The notes beneath the pieces are model-generated. The model was not told the origin of the DNA. It saw only the letters and a program-made list of their open reading frames with translations, and searched no databases. A stretch of 64,000 bases of DNA from a virus, in IMG/VR virus record IMGVR_UViG_3300028895_000704, positions 1-64,000 of that record. One strand, 5' to 3'. The first letter of the stretch is position 1. Every line of letters begins with the position of its first letter. Of the stretch, positions 43,159 to 50,758 are shown one piece after another. A program made the position numbers and the translations under genes.

Positions 43159-43971
43159 ATGGCCAAGAAATGGAATCGCTACAGCTACTACTGCGAGACA
43201 GAGCAGCTGCACATCGTGGAGGATCAGCTCCGCGACGTCGCGCCTACGCAGTGTCAACACGATGCCGGGCACACAATCACAGCCGACAGCGTCTCCATCG
43301 TGGAGACCATCCACAAAGGCCAGGTCGAGGTTGAGAACACCGTCGACAAAGAGGATCACGATCCTGTCCGCGTTGTCGTAGCGCCAGGACGTACCGGCTA
43401 CCGGATGTGTGACCGTGATATCAAAATCATCACCGCCAAGATGGGCGACGAGTCGTTCGAGGACATGAAGGTCAATATGGCCGATAACGTCCGCATTGGG
43501 TGGGGCGAAGTAACCGTGGTGGGCGTCTACAAGGACGACGGAGCTGGCGGCTACGAGCTCTGTGCCGATCAGACCGACGCGGACAGCAACGCCTGCCTGA
43601 CTATCCTGGACTTCCATCCGAACGATCAGGAAGCAACGCCGACAAAGACCGTCTACGAGATCCAGGGCGGCACACTCTGGGTCGACGACAGCCTGCCGAA
43701 CGACGCCAACAAGTGGGAGCACCAAGTCTACGTTATCGTGGCACCAAATATCCCGAAGGCGATGGGCGGCGGTGTGCGGTTCTTCGACGGGTATCTCTAC
43801 CCGTATAAGGGCAACTGGATGCAAACCAACAACACGCTGGCTATTGAGTTGGACCCTGCACAGTCAATCGAGGTATCCCGTCTCCGCGTCTGGGCGTATT
43901 ACCCAGCAGGTGCCGGGTCGCACACGCATATTCTGCGTCTGCGTACGTTCCGTCCGACGAGTACGTTCTAA
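43159..43971 (+). CDS. Tail-associated beta-rich protein, paralogous N-terminal module
   Basis: 270 residues with AGGAG before the ATG. It shares its N-terminal module with the protein at 42645 (C-E-T, then PTxCxxDxGHT), though only two of the cysteines are kept. The C-terminal about 200 residues are rich in beta strands, with an end (AIELDPAQSIEVSRLRVWAYYPAGAGSHTHILRLRTF) similar to the strands of a fibre head or jelly-roll. Probably a tail-tip or receptor-binding component; inferred from location. Confidence 0.65.
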   Translation: MAKKWNRYSYYCETEQLHIVEDQLRDVAPTQCQHDAGHTITADSVSIVETIHKGQVEVENTVDKEDHDPVRVVVAPGRTGYRMCDRDIKIITAKMGDESFEDMKVNMADNVRIGWGEVTVVGVYKDDGAGGYELCADQTDADSNACLTILDFHPNDQEATPTKTVYEIQGGTLWVDDSLPNDANKWEHQVYVIVAPNIPKAMGGGVRFFDGYLYPYKGNWMQTNNTLAIELDPAQSIEVSRLRVWAYYPAGAGSHTHILRLRTFRPTSTF

Positions 43972-43981
43972 AGGAAGAGTG

Positions 43982-44620
43982 ATGCCGATTATCTGGGTAA
44001 GAGTACCGAAGTGCGGAGCGACCTCGTTCCTCCATGTGCTTCGAGAGAACGGTATGCAGGCGCGGAACCTCAAGAAGGTCCAGTGTGCCGGCATCGACAA
44101 TCTGAACCACCTCAAGAACGAGGTGGCGATCCTGACGGGACCGAACGGCAATTCGTACTACGATTATGCATCCGTGCGGAACACGTGGTCGTTCGCCGTT
44201 GTCCGCAACCCGTGGGCGAGAGTGGTCTCCGCCTGGCGATTCTGCACGCTGCTCAAGAACAAGACGCTGCGACGCGTGCTGCAGGAGCTGCCACACAAGA
44301 ACCAGTTCGACGGGATCTACGCGGACGCGGACCCGAGTGAGTTGAAGTCGGCGTGGTACCACTTGACCCTGCCCCAGGTGCAGTTTGTCAAGGACCGCCA
44401 GGGGAACATGCGACCGAACCGGATCATAAAGCTGGAGGAAATCGCCGTTGGAATGGACCCGGTATGGGACCATTTAGGCCTCCCAAAGCAGGAGATGCCT
44501 CGCCTTAATACCTCCGGCCATCCACGGTATACTGAATACTACGACGCGAAAACACGGAAGATGGTGGACCGCCTCTTCGAAGAGGACATCCAGACATTCG
44601 GCTACTCGTTTGGCCTGTAG
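43982..44620 (+). CDS. Sulfotransferase-family protein
   Basis: 212 residues from ATG 43982, which has AAGGAAG; a long upstream in-frame reading lies inside the previous gene. VPKCGATSFLHVL (residues 8-20) is the 5'-phosphosulfate-binding loop of PAPS-dependent sulfotransferases, and FAVVRNPWARVVSAW (71-85), with R75 and S83, is the 3'-phosphate-binding motif. The C-terminal DAKTRKMVDRLFEEDIQTFGYSF is typical of the carbohydrate sulfotransferase group. It should transfer sulfate from PAPS to a sugar or other acceptor in the cytoplasm. It sits at the end of the fibre module, which suggests modification of a surface glycan; the acceptor is unknown. Confidence 0.82.
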   Translation: MPIIWVRVPKCGATSFLHVLRENGMQARNLKKVQCAGIDNLNHLKNEVAILTGPNGNSYYDYASVRNTWSFAVVRNPWARVVSAWRFCTLLKNKTLRRVLQELPHKNQFDGIYADADPSELKSAWYHLTLPQVQFVKDRQGNMRPNRIIKLEEIAVGMDPVWDHLGLPKQEMPRLNTSGHPRYTEYYDAKTRKMVDRLFEEDIQTFGYSFGL

Positions 44621-44631
44621 GAGACCACAAA

Positions 44632-45030
44632 ATGGCAATGCCACGCATCACGTCCCGCGCAACGTACACCACGCCGTCAGCGGTGGAGAAGGATTACACC
44701 GACCTAGAGCTCGATCGATTTACCGTGAAGGCCCTGCCCAACGGTGACAAGTTGGTCCGTGCTGAGCTGCGGCCGTACAACTGGGACACCAAGGAGTTCG
44801 CGAACAGTCGGGCCAACGACAACGTCATCATCAACATTCCCAGCCTTGCCGCTGAAATGGACCGCTGCTCGGCGATTCAGGCGGTGGTCAACTCGCTCGG
44901 CGATCTGCTCAACAAGCTGGTGATCGAGAAACAGCTGTTGGAAGAGATCGATGCGCTGGAAGAGGGTCAGGACCCGACGGGACTGCAGAACCAGCTCAAC
45001 TCAGTACGCACCCAGCTGGGTGCCACCTAA
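44632..45030 (+). CDS. Small unknown protein
   Basis: 132 residues. First half mixed, with strand-like segments (FTVKALPNGDKLVRAELRPYN); second half helical (SLAAEMDRCSAIQAVVNSLGDLLNKLVIEKQLLEEIDALEEGQ), a probable coiled coil. No motif recognised. It lies between the sulfotransferase gene and the neck-like gene at 45042, twelve bases from each, so all are on one transcript. Role unknown. Confidence 0.6.
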   Translation: MAMPRITSRATYTTPSAVEKDYTDLELDRFTVKALPNGDKLVRAELRPYNWDTKEFANSRANDNVIINIPSLAAEMDRCSAIQAVVNSLGDLLNKLVIEKQLLEEIDALEEGQDPTGLQNQLNSVRTQLGAT

Positions 45031-45041
45031 GGAGCCCCATC

Positions 45042-46115
45042 ATGGCGCGGTCAGACGCAATCAATGTTCGCTCTCCGGTTATCTCTACAGCCTATGACGA
45101 GCTGCTCACTCGCAAGAAGCGAGCAATCGCCATGGATCAGGGAACGTGCGGGATGCTGCAGGTAACCCTGCTGCGCGAGGGCTATCCGATCAACCTCGAG
45201 GATCTGACGATCGCGACCGAGCCCGACACCAACCAGAACGTCGGCGAGCAAGACTGGGAGAACTTCGGCTGGAACGACTGGGATACCTTCATGTTCATTG
45301 AAGGCCCGCTGATCGACCCGGAGTGCAGCCTGAGTCACAGCCACGAATCGTCCTGTGCCATCGAGTTGCCTGTCGTCAAGGTCCGCTGGCGGGAGGCCTC
45401 ACTGATCGACAAGAACCTCTACCAGAACGAGGCCGTGATCTTCGATGCCGAGAAGGGCATCGTGCGTGTGGAGGTCCCGGAACAGATCTACACGAAGACC
45501 GGCATCTATCTGGTGAACTTCGGCATCTTCGAGCCGGGCGTGGACCCGGACACCGATACCGATGCCTGTCCGGTGTGGCTGTACGAGGTCTACCTGTACG
45601 TCGGCCACAGCGCATGGCACAATCCGCAGCAGAACCCGCAGGTAGGCCCGCCGACCATCGACGACGTGCGGCTGGGCCTCCGTGACGCCGACCCGCTCAT
45701 GAACGAGCTGATCGACAACTTCGACTTCGACCTGACGGAGATCTGCTTCGCCGCCGTGAGGACAGTCACCTTCTGGAACAACCAGCCTCCGCCGATCCTC
45801 GGGGCCACGTACTCCACCAAGAACTTCCCGTTCAGGGAGATCTGGCTGGCCGGCATCCACCACTACCTGTTCGAGCTGGCCGAGGAGCATTACCGCCGGA
45901 ACAAGCTGCAGTACAGCGCCGGTGGGGTATCGCTCGACGACAAGGCCAAGGCCCGCGACTACAACCAGGCCTGGAAGGAACGGTTCCAGAAGTTCCGATC
46001 GCTCGTGATGCATCAGAAGGCCTCCATCAACATGTCCAAGTGCTTCAGCGCGTTTGGTGCGGGCTACGGATACGGCTACGGATATGGAAGGGCAGGTTAT
46101 GGCTACCGCTGGTAA
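45042..46115 (+). CDS. Possible neck, connector or baseplate-type virion protein with Gly-Tyr tail
   Basis: 357 residues with AAGGAG before the ATG. The N-terminal half looks like a beta sandwich ([38 protein letters not shown]). The second half contains [48 protein letters not shown] and a helical segment [19 protein letters not shown]. The extreme C-terminus is [17 protein letters not shown]. Proteins of this architecture occur in neck or adaptor positions in tailed phages, but I cannot name the family with confidence. The HNH gene starts inside its last 17 bases. Confidence 0.65.
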   Translation: MARSDAINVRSPVISTAYDELLTRKKRAIAMDQGTCGMLQVTLLREGYPINLEDLTIATEPDTNQNVGEQDWENFGWNDWDTFMFIEGPLIDPECSLSHSHESSCAIELPVVKVRWREASLIDKNLYQNEAVIFDAEKGIVRVEVPEQIYTKTGIYLVNFGIFEPGVDPDTDTDACPVWLYEVYLYVGHSAWHNPQQNPQVGPPTIDDVRLGLRDADPLMNELIDNFDFDLTEICFAAVRTVTFWNNQPPPILGATYSTKNFPFREIWLAGIHHYLFELAEEHYRRNKLQYSAGGVSLDDKAKARDYNQAWKERFQKFRSLVMHQKASINMSKCFSAFGAGYGYGYGYGRAGYGYRW

Positions 46116-46548
46116 GACCAAGACGAAACGCTGTAGCAAGTGCAAGGAGTCGAAGCCGCTGACGGAGTTCAACAAGAGCCGTGGCAGCAGCGACGGGCTG
46201 CACAATTACTGCCGTAAGTGCTGCCGCGTGCATGAGCGCGAATGGCGAGCAAAACATGGCAATACGCCAGAATACCGGGCGCGGTGCAGCGCAAACGAAC
46301 GCAAACGCCGGTACGGTATAGACAACTACGACGAGCTCTTGGAGAAACAGGCTGGCGTGTGTGCCATCTGCGGTAACACGGAGACGGCTACCCTGCGCGG
46401 TAAAGTGAAACGTCTTGCTGTGGATCACGACCATGCGACCGGAAAGATCCGCGGCCTTTTGTGTAACAACTGCAACAACATGCTCGGACGGTCCCAAGAC
46501 AATCCAGACACCCTGCGTAAAGCCGCCAACTACCTGGAGCAGGCATAA
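46099..46548 (+). CDS. Endonuclease VII-type HNH endonuclease, second copy
   Basis: 149 residues from ATG 46099 (other in-frame starts lie further upstream inside the preceding gene). Cysteines CSKCKE and [39 protein letters not shown] and [16 protein letters not shown] match the endonuclease VII family and the paralogue at 27136. It overlaps the previous gene by 17 bases and the next by one, so it has settled neatly between structural genes without visible damage. Likely a homing endonuclease. Confidence 0.85.
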   Translation: MATAGKTKTKRCSKCKESKPLTEFNKSRGSSDGLHNYCRKCCRVHEREWRAKHGNTPEYRARCSANERKRRYGIDNYDELLEKQAGVCAICGNTETATLRGKVKRLAVDHDHATGKIRGLLCNNCNNMLGRSQDNPDTLRKAANYLEQA

Positions 46549-47366
46549 TGCCCAGAACTCGTGACAACTACGGCGAGCCGTTCGATCGCATCTACGTGGA
46601 CTATGCCCTGCGCTCCGGCGTAGCGCGTGTCACGTGGGAGCTCCGCGACGATTTCCTCTGGCCAGAGCCGCATTCGTTCCAGCTCCAGGCGAACCCCAAC
46701 TGGGACGAGCCGGACGACTGGGAGGATGTCGGTGCGCCTGTCGTCAACCAGTTCTACGCCATCGACGATGAGCAACGGGAGTGCGGCAAGGGCCTGCGGG
46801 CGGCCTACCGCGTGGTCCTGACGACCAGCGAGGAGACGTACACGTCCGAGGTGGCCCAGACGTACGGCAACATGACCAAGCGCCAGTGGCTGCTGGCCCG
46901 GGCCATGATGCGCCGGTTCCGCCTGCAATCCAGGCAGCTCGAGAAGTTCCCCGGCTACCTCATGAAACGCAGGATCCACAATGCTGTATGCACAGAGTGT
47001 GTCCACCCCATCACGGGCGGCATCATCAACTCGGACTGTCTTGCGTGCAAGGGCACCGGCAAGGTCGACGGATACTGGAAAGCTGTGGAGGATACGCTGT
47101 TCGAGTGCGCCCCCGAGAACGAGGACACCAAGCGTAGCCAGCGCGGCACCGTCAATGACAACGTCATCGTGGGGCGGTTCATTGGAATTCCCCCGGTAAA
47201 ACGGAACGACGTCTGGATCGAAGCAGATAGTGACCGAAGGTACGTCGTCAACTCCGTCCGCGGGGTGGCGGAGTTGCGACGCGTCCCCCTGATTGTACAA
47301 GCCGAGCTTCGGCTGGTAGAATTTGGTGACGTGCTGTACGATGTGGATCCAGAGGAGGGGAACTAA
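46548..47366 (+). CDS. Virion protein with zinc-ribbon-like Cys motif
   Basis: 272 residues; ATG overlaps the preceding stop (TAATG). After an N-terminal beta part (RVTWELRDDFLWPEPHSFQLQANPNWDEPDDWEDVG), residues about 120-170 hold RRIHNAVCTECVHPITGGIINSDCLACKGTGKVDGYW, with two CxxC pairs and a GTGKVDGY sequence like a DnaJ-type zinc finger or rubredoxin-like knuckle. The remaining part is beta-rich. Proteins with a Cys knuckle of this kind occur in phage neck regions, but a specific assignment is not justified. Next gene starts at its stop codon. Confidence 0.68.
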   Translation: MPRTRDNYGEPFDRIYVDYALRSGVARVTWELRDDFLWPEPHSFQLQANPNWDEPDDWEDVGAPVVNQFYAIDDEQRECGKGLRAAYRVVLTTSEETYTSEVAQTYGNMTKRQWLLARAMMRRFRLQSRQLEKFPGYLMKRRIHNAVCTECVHPITGGIINSDCLACKGTGKVDGYWKAVEDTLFECAPENEDTKRSQRGTVNDNVIVGRFIGIPPVKRNDVWIEADSDRRYVVNSVRGVAELRRVPLIVQAELRLVEFGDVLYDVDPEEGN

Positions 47367-47551
47367 TGCCAGTACAAGGCGCGCCTGAGAAACTGCAGCC
47401 GCAAGAGCCGGAAGAGGCCCCGCGCAACCCGTTCCTGCTGCCGATAAGCATCAGACGCTGGAAACCGCCGCAATATCTCATCGACATCTTCGACGATGAG
47501 CTATCCAAACAGGAACGAGCAAATGCCGGAAGATTGGACCTCAACTCCTGA
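47366..47551 (+). CDS. Very small Pro-rich protein
   Basis: 61 residues, starting in overlap with the previous stop (TAATG) and ending 29 bases inside the next gene. The N-terminal half is Pro/Glu-rich (EKLQPQEPEEAPRNPFLLP), followed by SIRRWKPPQYLIDIFDDELSKQ, a possible short helix. It looks like a genuine translationally coupled gene by overlap pattern, though no family is recognised. Confidence 0.5.
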   Translation: MPVQGAPEKLQPQEPEEAPRNPFLLPISIRRWKPPQYLIDIFDDELSKQERANAGRLDLNS

Positions 47552-48152
47552 TACGTTGTGCGCGCTGGGGCCCACGCCCCAGATCATGACTAGCCTGTTC
47601 CTCACCTGGCTGCGTGAGCATTTCTCGGACTCGGACAACATCGAGCACGCCATCTTCCGTGATCGGTTGTGGGACTCCGAGGCCTGCGCCACCCGCGTCA
47701 TGATCGAGGACGCGACGGTCTGGACGCCGGAGATGACCCAGCGCCGCCCGGCCCTGCTGGTCAAGCGGAACTCCTGGGAGCATACGAAACGCTTCACGTT
47801 CGACAGCCAGTCGGGCACGACCGAGGACGGACGCCCTACATACACCAAGCTGTGGCGGGGCAGCCACACGATCTTCGCCGTCTCCCCGGAAGGAGGGGAG
47901 TGCGAGATCCTTGTGGCCGAGACCTATCGATTCCTGATGCACTTCGGACCGATATTCCGGCAGTACTTCAACCTGATGAAGTTCGAGTTGCTGCAGGTTG
48001 GCGAACTCTCGATGATCGAGGAGACCAGCAAGGCCTACGCCTGCCCGATCACCGTCGCGTACGGTTGGCAGGAGAACTGGGCCATCCGACCATGGGGTCC
48101 CAACATCACCGACCTGCGGCTGTCGCAAATCTTCGAGACATACTACGGGTAA
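47523..48152 (+). CDS. Unknown tail-module protein before the sheath gene
   Basis: 209 residues from ATG 47523, after AGGAAC; an ATG at 47496 would add nine residues. The sequence shows a helical start (MTSLFLTWLREHFSDSDNIEHAIF) and beta-rich middle with VMIEDATVWTPEMTQRRPALLVKRNSW and WRGSHTIFAVSPEGGECEILVAETYRFLMHF. Located directly before the tail sheath, it may be a tail terminator or completion protein. This is by position only. Confidence 0.62.
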   Translation: MPEDWTSTPDTLCALGPTPQIMTSLFLTWLREHFSDSDNIEHAIFRDRLWDSEACATRVMIEDATVWTPEMTQRRPALLVKRNSWEHTKRFTFDSQSGTTEDGRPTYTKLWRGSHTIFAVSPEGGECEILVAETYRFLMHFGPIFRQYFNLMKFELLQVGELSMIEETSKAYACPITVAYGWQENWAIRPWGPNITDLRLSQIFETYYG

Positions 48153-48164
48153 AGGGAGAGATTG

Positions 48165-50162
48165 ATGTTCAGTTTGTCACGGGAGCTGGTCCACAGCGAG
48201 GCCAAGGCCGTCGGTGCCGACATGCTCGACCGCCAGCAGGCCCTCATCGTGGGCGGGAACGCCCAACTCTATCGCTATTCTGTGGAAGACGAGCGTGCCC
48301 TGATCGGCATCGGCAAGTACGACTGCGACAACGGTACGGAATACCCGTACCCGTACCGCCCCGAGAACAGCGTCATCGACCAGCGGAGCGTCCGGCTGTA
48401 CGCCGACAACGTCTACCTGCAGATCCACCAGGCATACGGCGGATTCACGCCGGACCAGGAACATTACGATCGCCTGGTCACCGAGGACGAGTGCCTCATG
48501 GAAGACTGCGTTGTCGGCGCCGTCATCGATGTCAAGCTGGACGATCTGCACTTCAGCGCCAAGGTGCTGGGGCATGCCAAAGACGGAGACTACTACGCCC
48601 TGGTTCTTAGCCGAAACCTGCCAGCGCCGATGCGGGCCGCGGATCCTGCGAAGATGCGGTTCCGCGCCTGTGTCGTACGGCACGACATCGAGATCCCGGT
48701 CGAAGCGTTCGACGGCCAGGTCGACAACTGGTGCGCCCGCGCCGACCACGTCGTCGTTGGCGGCGGCATCTATCTGGCCGACAGCGGTTGGATCGACGAC
48801 GGTGAGCCGCACCCGCTCCCGATCGTGGAGGCCGACCTCTACATCCAGTACAAGGCCTGGCGTAGCGAGTTTGCAGACACCGTCTACGCCCTGGCGGATG
48901 GCGAGGATCTCGATCTGATCCCCGGACAGGAGTCGCCGGCCAACCCGCTGAAGTTCGGTGTGAAAATGGCGAAGCTGCACTCTAATATCACTGCTGTCAA
49001 ATTCATCGCCGTGCCGGACCCGGACGATCCGGCATCCTGGGTTGAGACCCTCCGGCGTGCTGGAAAGTTCCGGTTCTACAGCGTCGTGCCGATGACCACC
49101 GATCCGGCAGTCCAGGAGGCCGTGATACAGCTCGTAGACGACCGTTCCCAGGCCGCCACGGGCCGGGAGTGTGTCACGTGGCTCCCGCTGCAGGCGCGCG
49201 CTACCGTGGCTGTGGCGGACGCCTCGAACAGCGTGGACGGGGCGCCGCTGAAGGCCGTGGTCCGGGAGCAGCCCGGTGGTGGGGCCTTCCTGGTGGACGT
49301 TCAGGAGGGAAATGCGCAATTCCTGTCGCTGGGGGTCCAACCGGGCGATATCCTGCGTTACAACGTCGGCGAAAATGGGTATATTGAATATGTCATCCAC
49401 GCAGTCCTGAACGAGGACGCGGTGGTTGTCCAGGATAGCCAGGGCATCCAACCGTCTGACTTCGCCCACCCGGTCGAAGTCTGGAGGACATTGGATTCAG
49501 ACGCAATGGCCGCGCGGGTCGCCGCGAAGGCCAAAGAGTATGGCAGCAAACGCGTCCGTGCCGTGTGGCCGGACCGTGCCATTGGTGGCGGGGTAGCATT
49601 CGACGGAATGTACGTGTGCGCAGCGCTCGCCGGACTCCGGTCCGGCTGCGCGCCGCACCAAAGTTTGGCCGGCGTAGAGCTAGCCGGCATCGACGAATTG
49701 CCAAGGACCGACGAGCTGTTCACGGAGGAGCAGCTCGAGATGTTGACAGACTTTGGAGTGTGGGTGGTCAGCGCCGACGACGGTGTCGCCCGCTCTCTAC
49801 GAGGCTTGACGACAGCAGCGTACGGTGATCCATCGCAACACGATGAGGCGGTGGTCACCAACCTGGATTGTATCTGTGGAGCGCTGCGAGATGAGTTGAG
49901 GTCGACCATCGGTAAAGCGCATGGCGCGGGCCAGATCCAGCATCATGTCATCGCCAAGGCGCACGGTCAACTCAACGCTATGTGCGTGACGAGATCACCG
50001 CGGGTGGGCAGGCAGCTGATCGACAAGACGGTTCGCGTCGTCCGTCGACACGCTTTCCTGAGCAACCGACTTGTGTTGAGCCTACGTCTCGTGGTACCGG
50101 TACCACAGGAACGTGGGATCACCGCTGGTAATGTCGAGGTGTACCAGCAGATTATCGTATAA
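48165..50162 (+). CDS. Contractile tail sheath protein
   Basis: 665 residues from ATG 48165 (a TTG lies just before). The region from about residue 460 has GGVAFDGMYVCAALAGLRSGCAPHQSLAGVELAGIDELPRTDELFTEEQLEMLTDFGVWVV, then VARSLRGLTTAAYG, EAVVTNLDCICGALRDEL. This is the conserved C-terminal sheath domain pattern of myophages: an Ala-Gly repeat, a helix pair, then strands and an LTT motif. Size fits the family. It is followed by a tube protein with a leader hairpin. Together they show a contractile tail. Confidence 0.85.
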   Translation: MFSLSRELVHSEAKAVGADMLDRQQALIVGGNAQLYRYSVEDERALIGIGKYDCDNGTEYPYPYRPENSVIDQRSVRLYADNVYLQIHQAYGGFTPDQEHYDRLVTEDECLMEDCVVGAVIDVKLDDLHFSAKVLGHAKDGDYYALVLSRNLPAPMRAADPAKMRFRACVVRHDIEIPVEAFDGQVDNWCARADHVVVGGGIYLADSGWIDDGEPHPLPIVEADLYIQYKAWRSEFADTVYALADGEDLDLIPGQESPANPLKFGVKMAKLHSNITAVKFIAVPDPDDPASWVETLRRAGKFRFYSVVPMTTDPAVQEAVIQLVDDRSQAATGRECVTWLPLQARATVAVADASNSVDGAPLKAVVREQPGGGAFLVDVQEGNAQFLSLGVQPGDILRYNVGENGYIEYVIHAVLNEDAVVVQDSQGIQPSDFAHPVEVWRTLDSDAMAARVAAKAKEYGSKRVRAVWPDRAIGGGVAFDGMYVCAALAGLRSGCAPHQSLAGVELAGIDELPRTDELFTEEQLEMLTDFGVWVVSADDGVARSLRGLTTAAYGDPSQHDEAVVTNLDCICGALRDELRSTIGKAHGAGQIQHHVIAKAHGQLNAMCVTRSPRVGRQLIDKTVRVVRRHAFLSNRLVLSLRLVVPVPQERGITAGNVEVYQQIIV

Positions 50163-50178
50163 TCGCCAGGATTGGCGA
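50163..50178 (+). other. Leader hairpin before the tube gene
   Basis: TCGCCA (50163-50168) pairs perfectly with TGGCGA (50173-50178) around GGAT. It begins right after the sheath stop codon and ends about 15 bases before the tube gene's GGAGG ribosome site. Confidence 0.5.
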
Positions 50179-50205
50179 ACTTGACCAACATGGAGGTTAA
50201 AGCCA

Positions 50206-50682
50206 ATGGCTCAAGACATTTTCTCCCGTGAAGTCACCTTTGGTGGTGCGTTCTCTGCTGACGGGGCCTCGCTGGCATTCGACGAATTCGGCGCTGGCTT
50301 GCTCGCTCAAAGCGTGCAATGGCAATACCAGCAGAACGTCACACGATTGTACGAGGTCGCGTCGAGCGACGTGTATCTCGTTGCCGGTCGAACCCAAGGG
50401 CAGGCAACCGTGCAGCGGGTCATGGGACCTGCCGCGCTTGCTGAAGCATTCTACGAAACCTACGGCGACGTGTGTAACGCCGACACCAACACCCTGACGT
50501 TTACCGCCCAGGCGAACTGCGCCTCCGGTGGCGACACCGGTGATACGGTGACGATCGTCATGAACTCCGTGGTCATCGTCGGCTACGGTGGGGCGGTGAC
50601 GGCGCAGGACATGGTTGTCAACGAATCGCTGACACTGTTGTTCCTCTGGCTGACCTACGGAGTAGCCGCACCAGCACCGTAG
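50206..50682 (+). CDS. Tail tube protein
   Basis: 158 residues with a GGAGG ribosome site. Beta-rich throughout: FSREVTFGGAFSADGASLAF, QNVTRLYEVASSDVYLVAGRTQGQATVQRVMGP, GDTVTIVMNSVVIVGYGG. The strand VTRLYEVASSDVYLVAGR followed by GQATVQRVMGP is typical of tail tube (gp19-like) domains. It directly follows the sheath gene, where tube genes normally lie. Its transcript is bracketed by a leader hairpin and a strong 3' hairpin, as for the capsid gene, in keeping with high copy number. Confidence 0.8.
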   Translation: MAQDIFSREVTFGGAFSADGASLAFDEFGAGLLAQSVQWQYQQNVTRLYEVASSDVYLVAGRTQGQATVQRVMGPAALAEAFYETYGDVCNADTNTLTFTAQANCASGGDTGDTVTIVMNSVVIVGYGGAVTAQDMVVNESLTLLFLWLTYGVAAPAP

Positions 50683-50699
50683 TGATCAGCATTGGTATT

Positions 50700-50725
50700 G
50701 GGGGCCCGGCATCAGCCGGGCCCCC
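50700..50725 (+). other. Strong GC-rich 3' hairpin after the tube gene, no U tract
   Basis: GGGGGCCCGGC (50700-50710) pairs perfectly with GCCGGGCCCCC (50715-50725) around ATCA. It is followed by TAGGG, without a T run. The capsid gene has a comparable hairpin at 31111. Probably an mRNA 3' stabiliser or U-less terminator. Confidence 0.7.
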
Positions 50726-50758
50726 TAGGGCGTACTCAGCCCATAACCGGATAAGACA

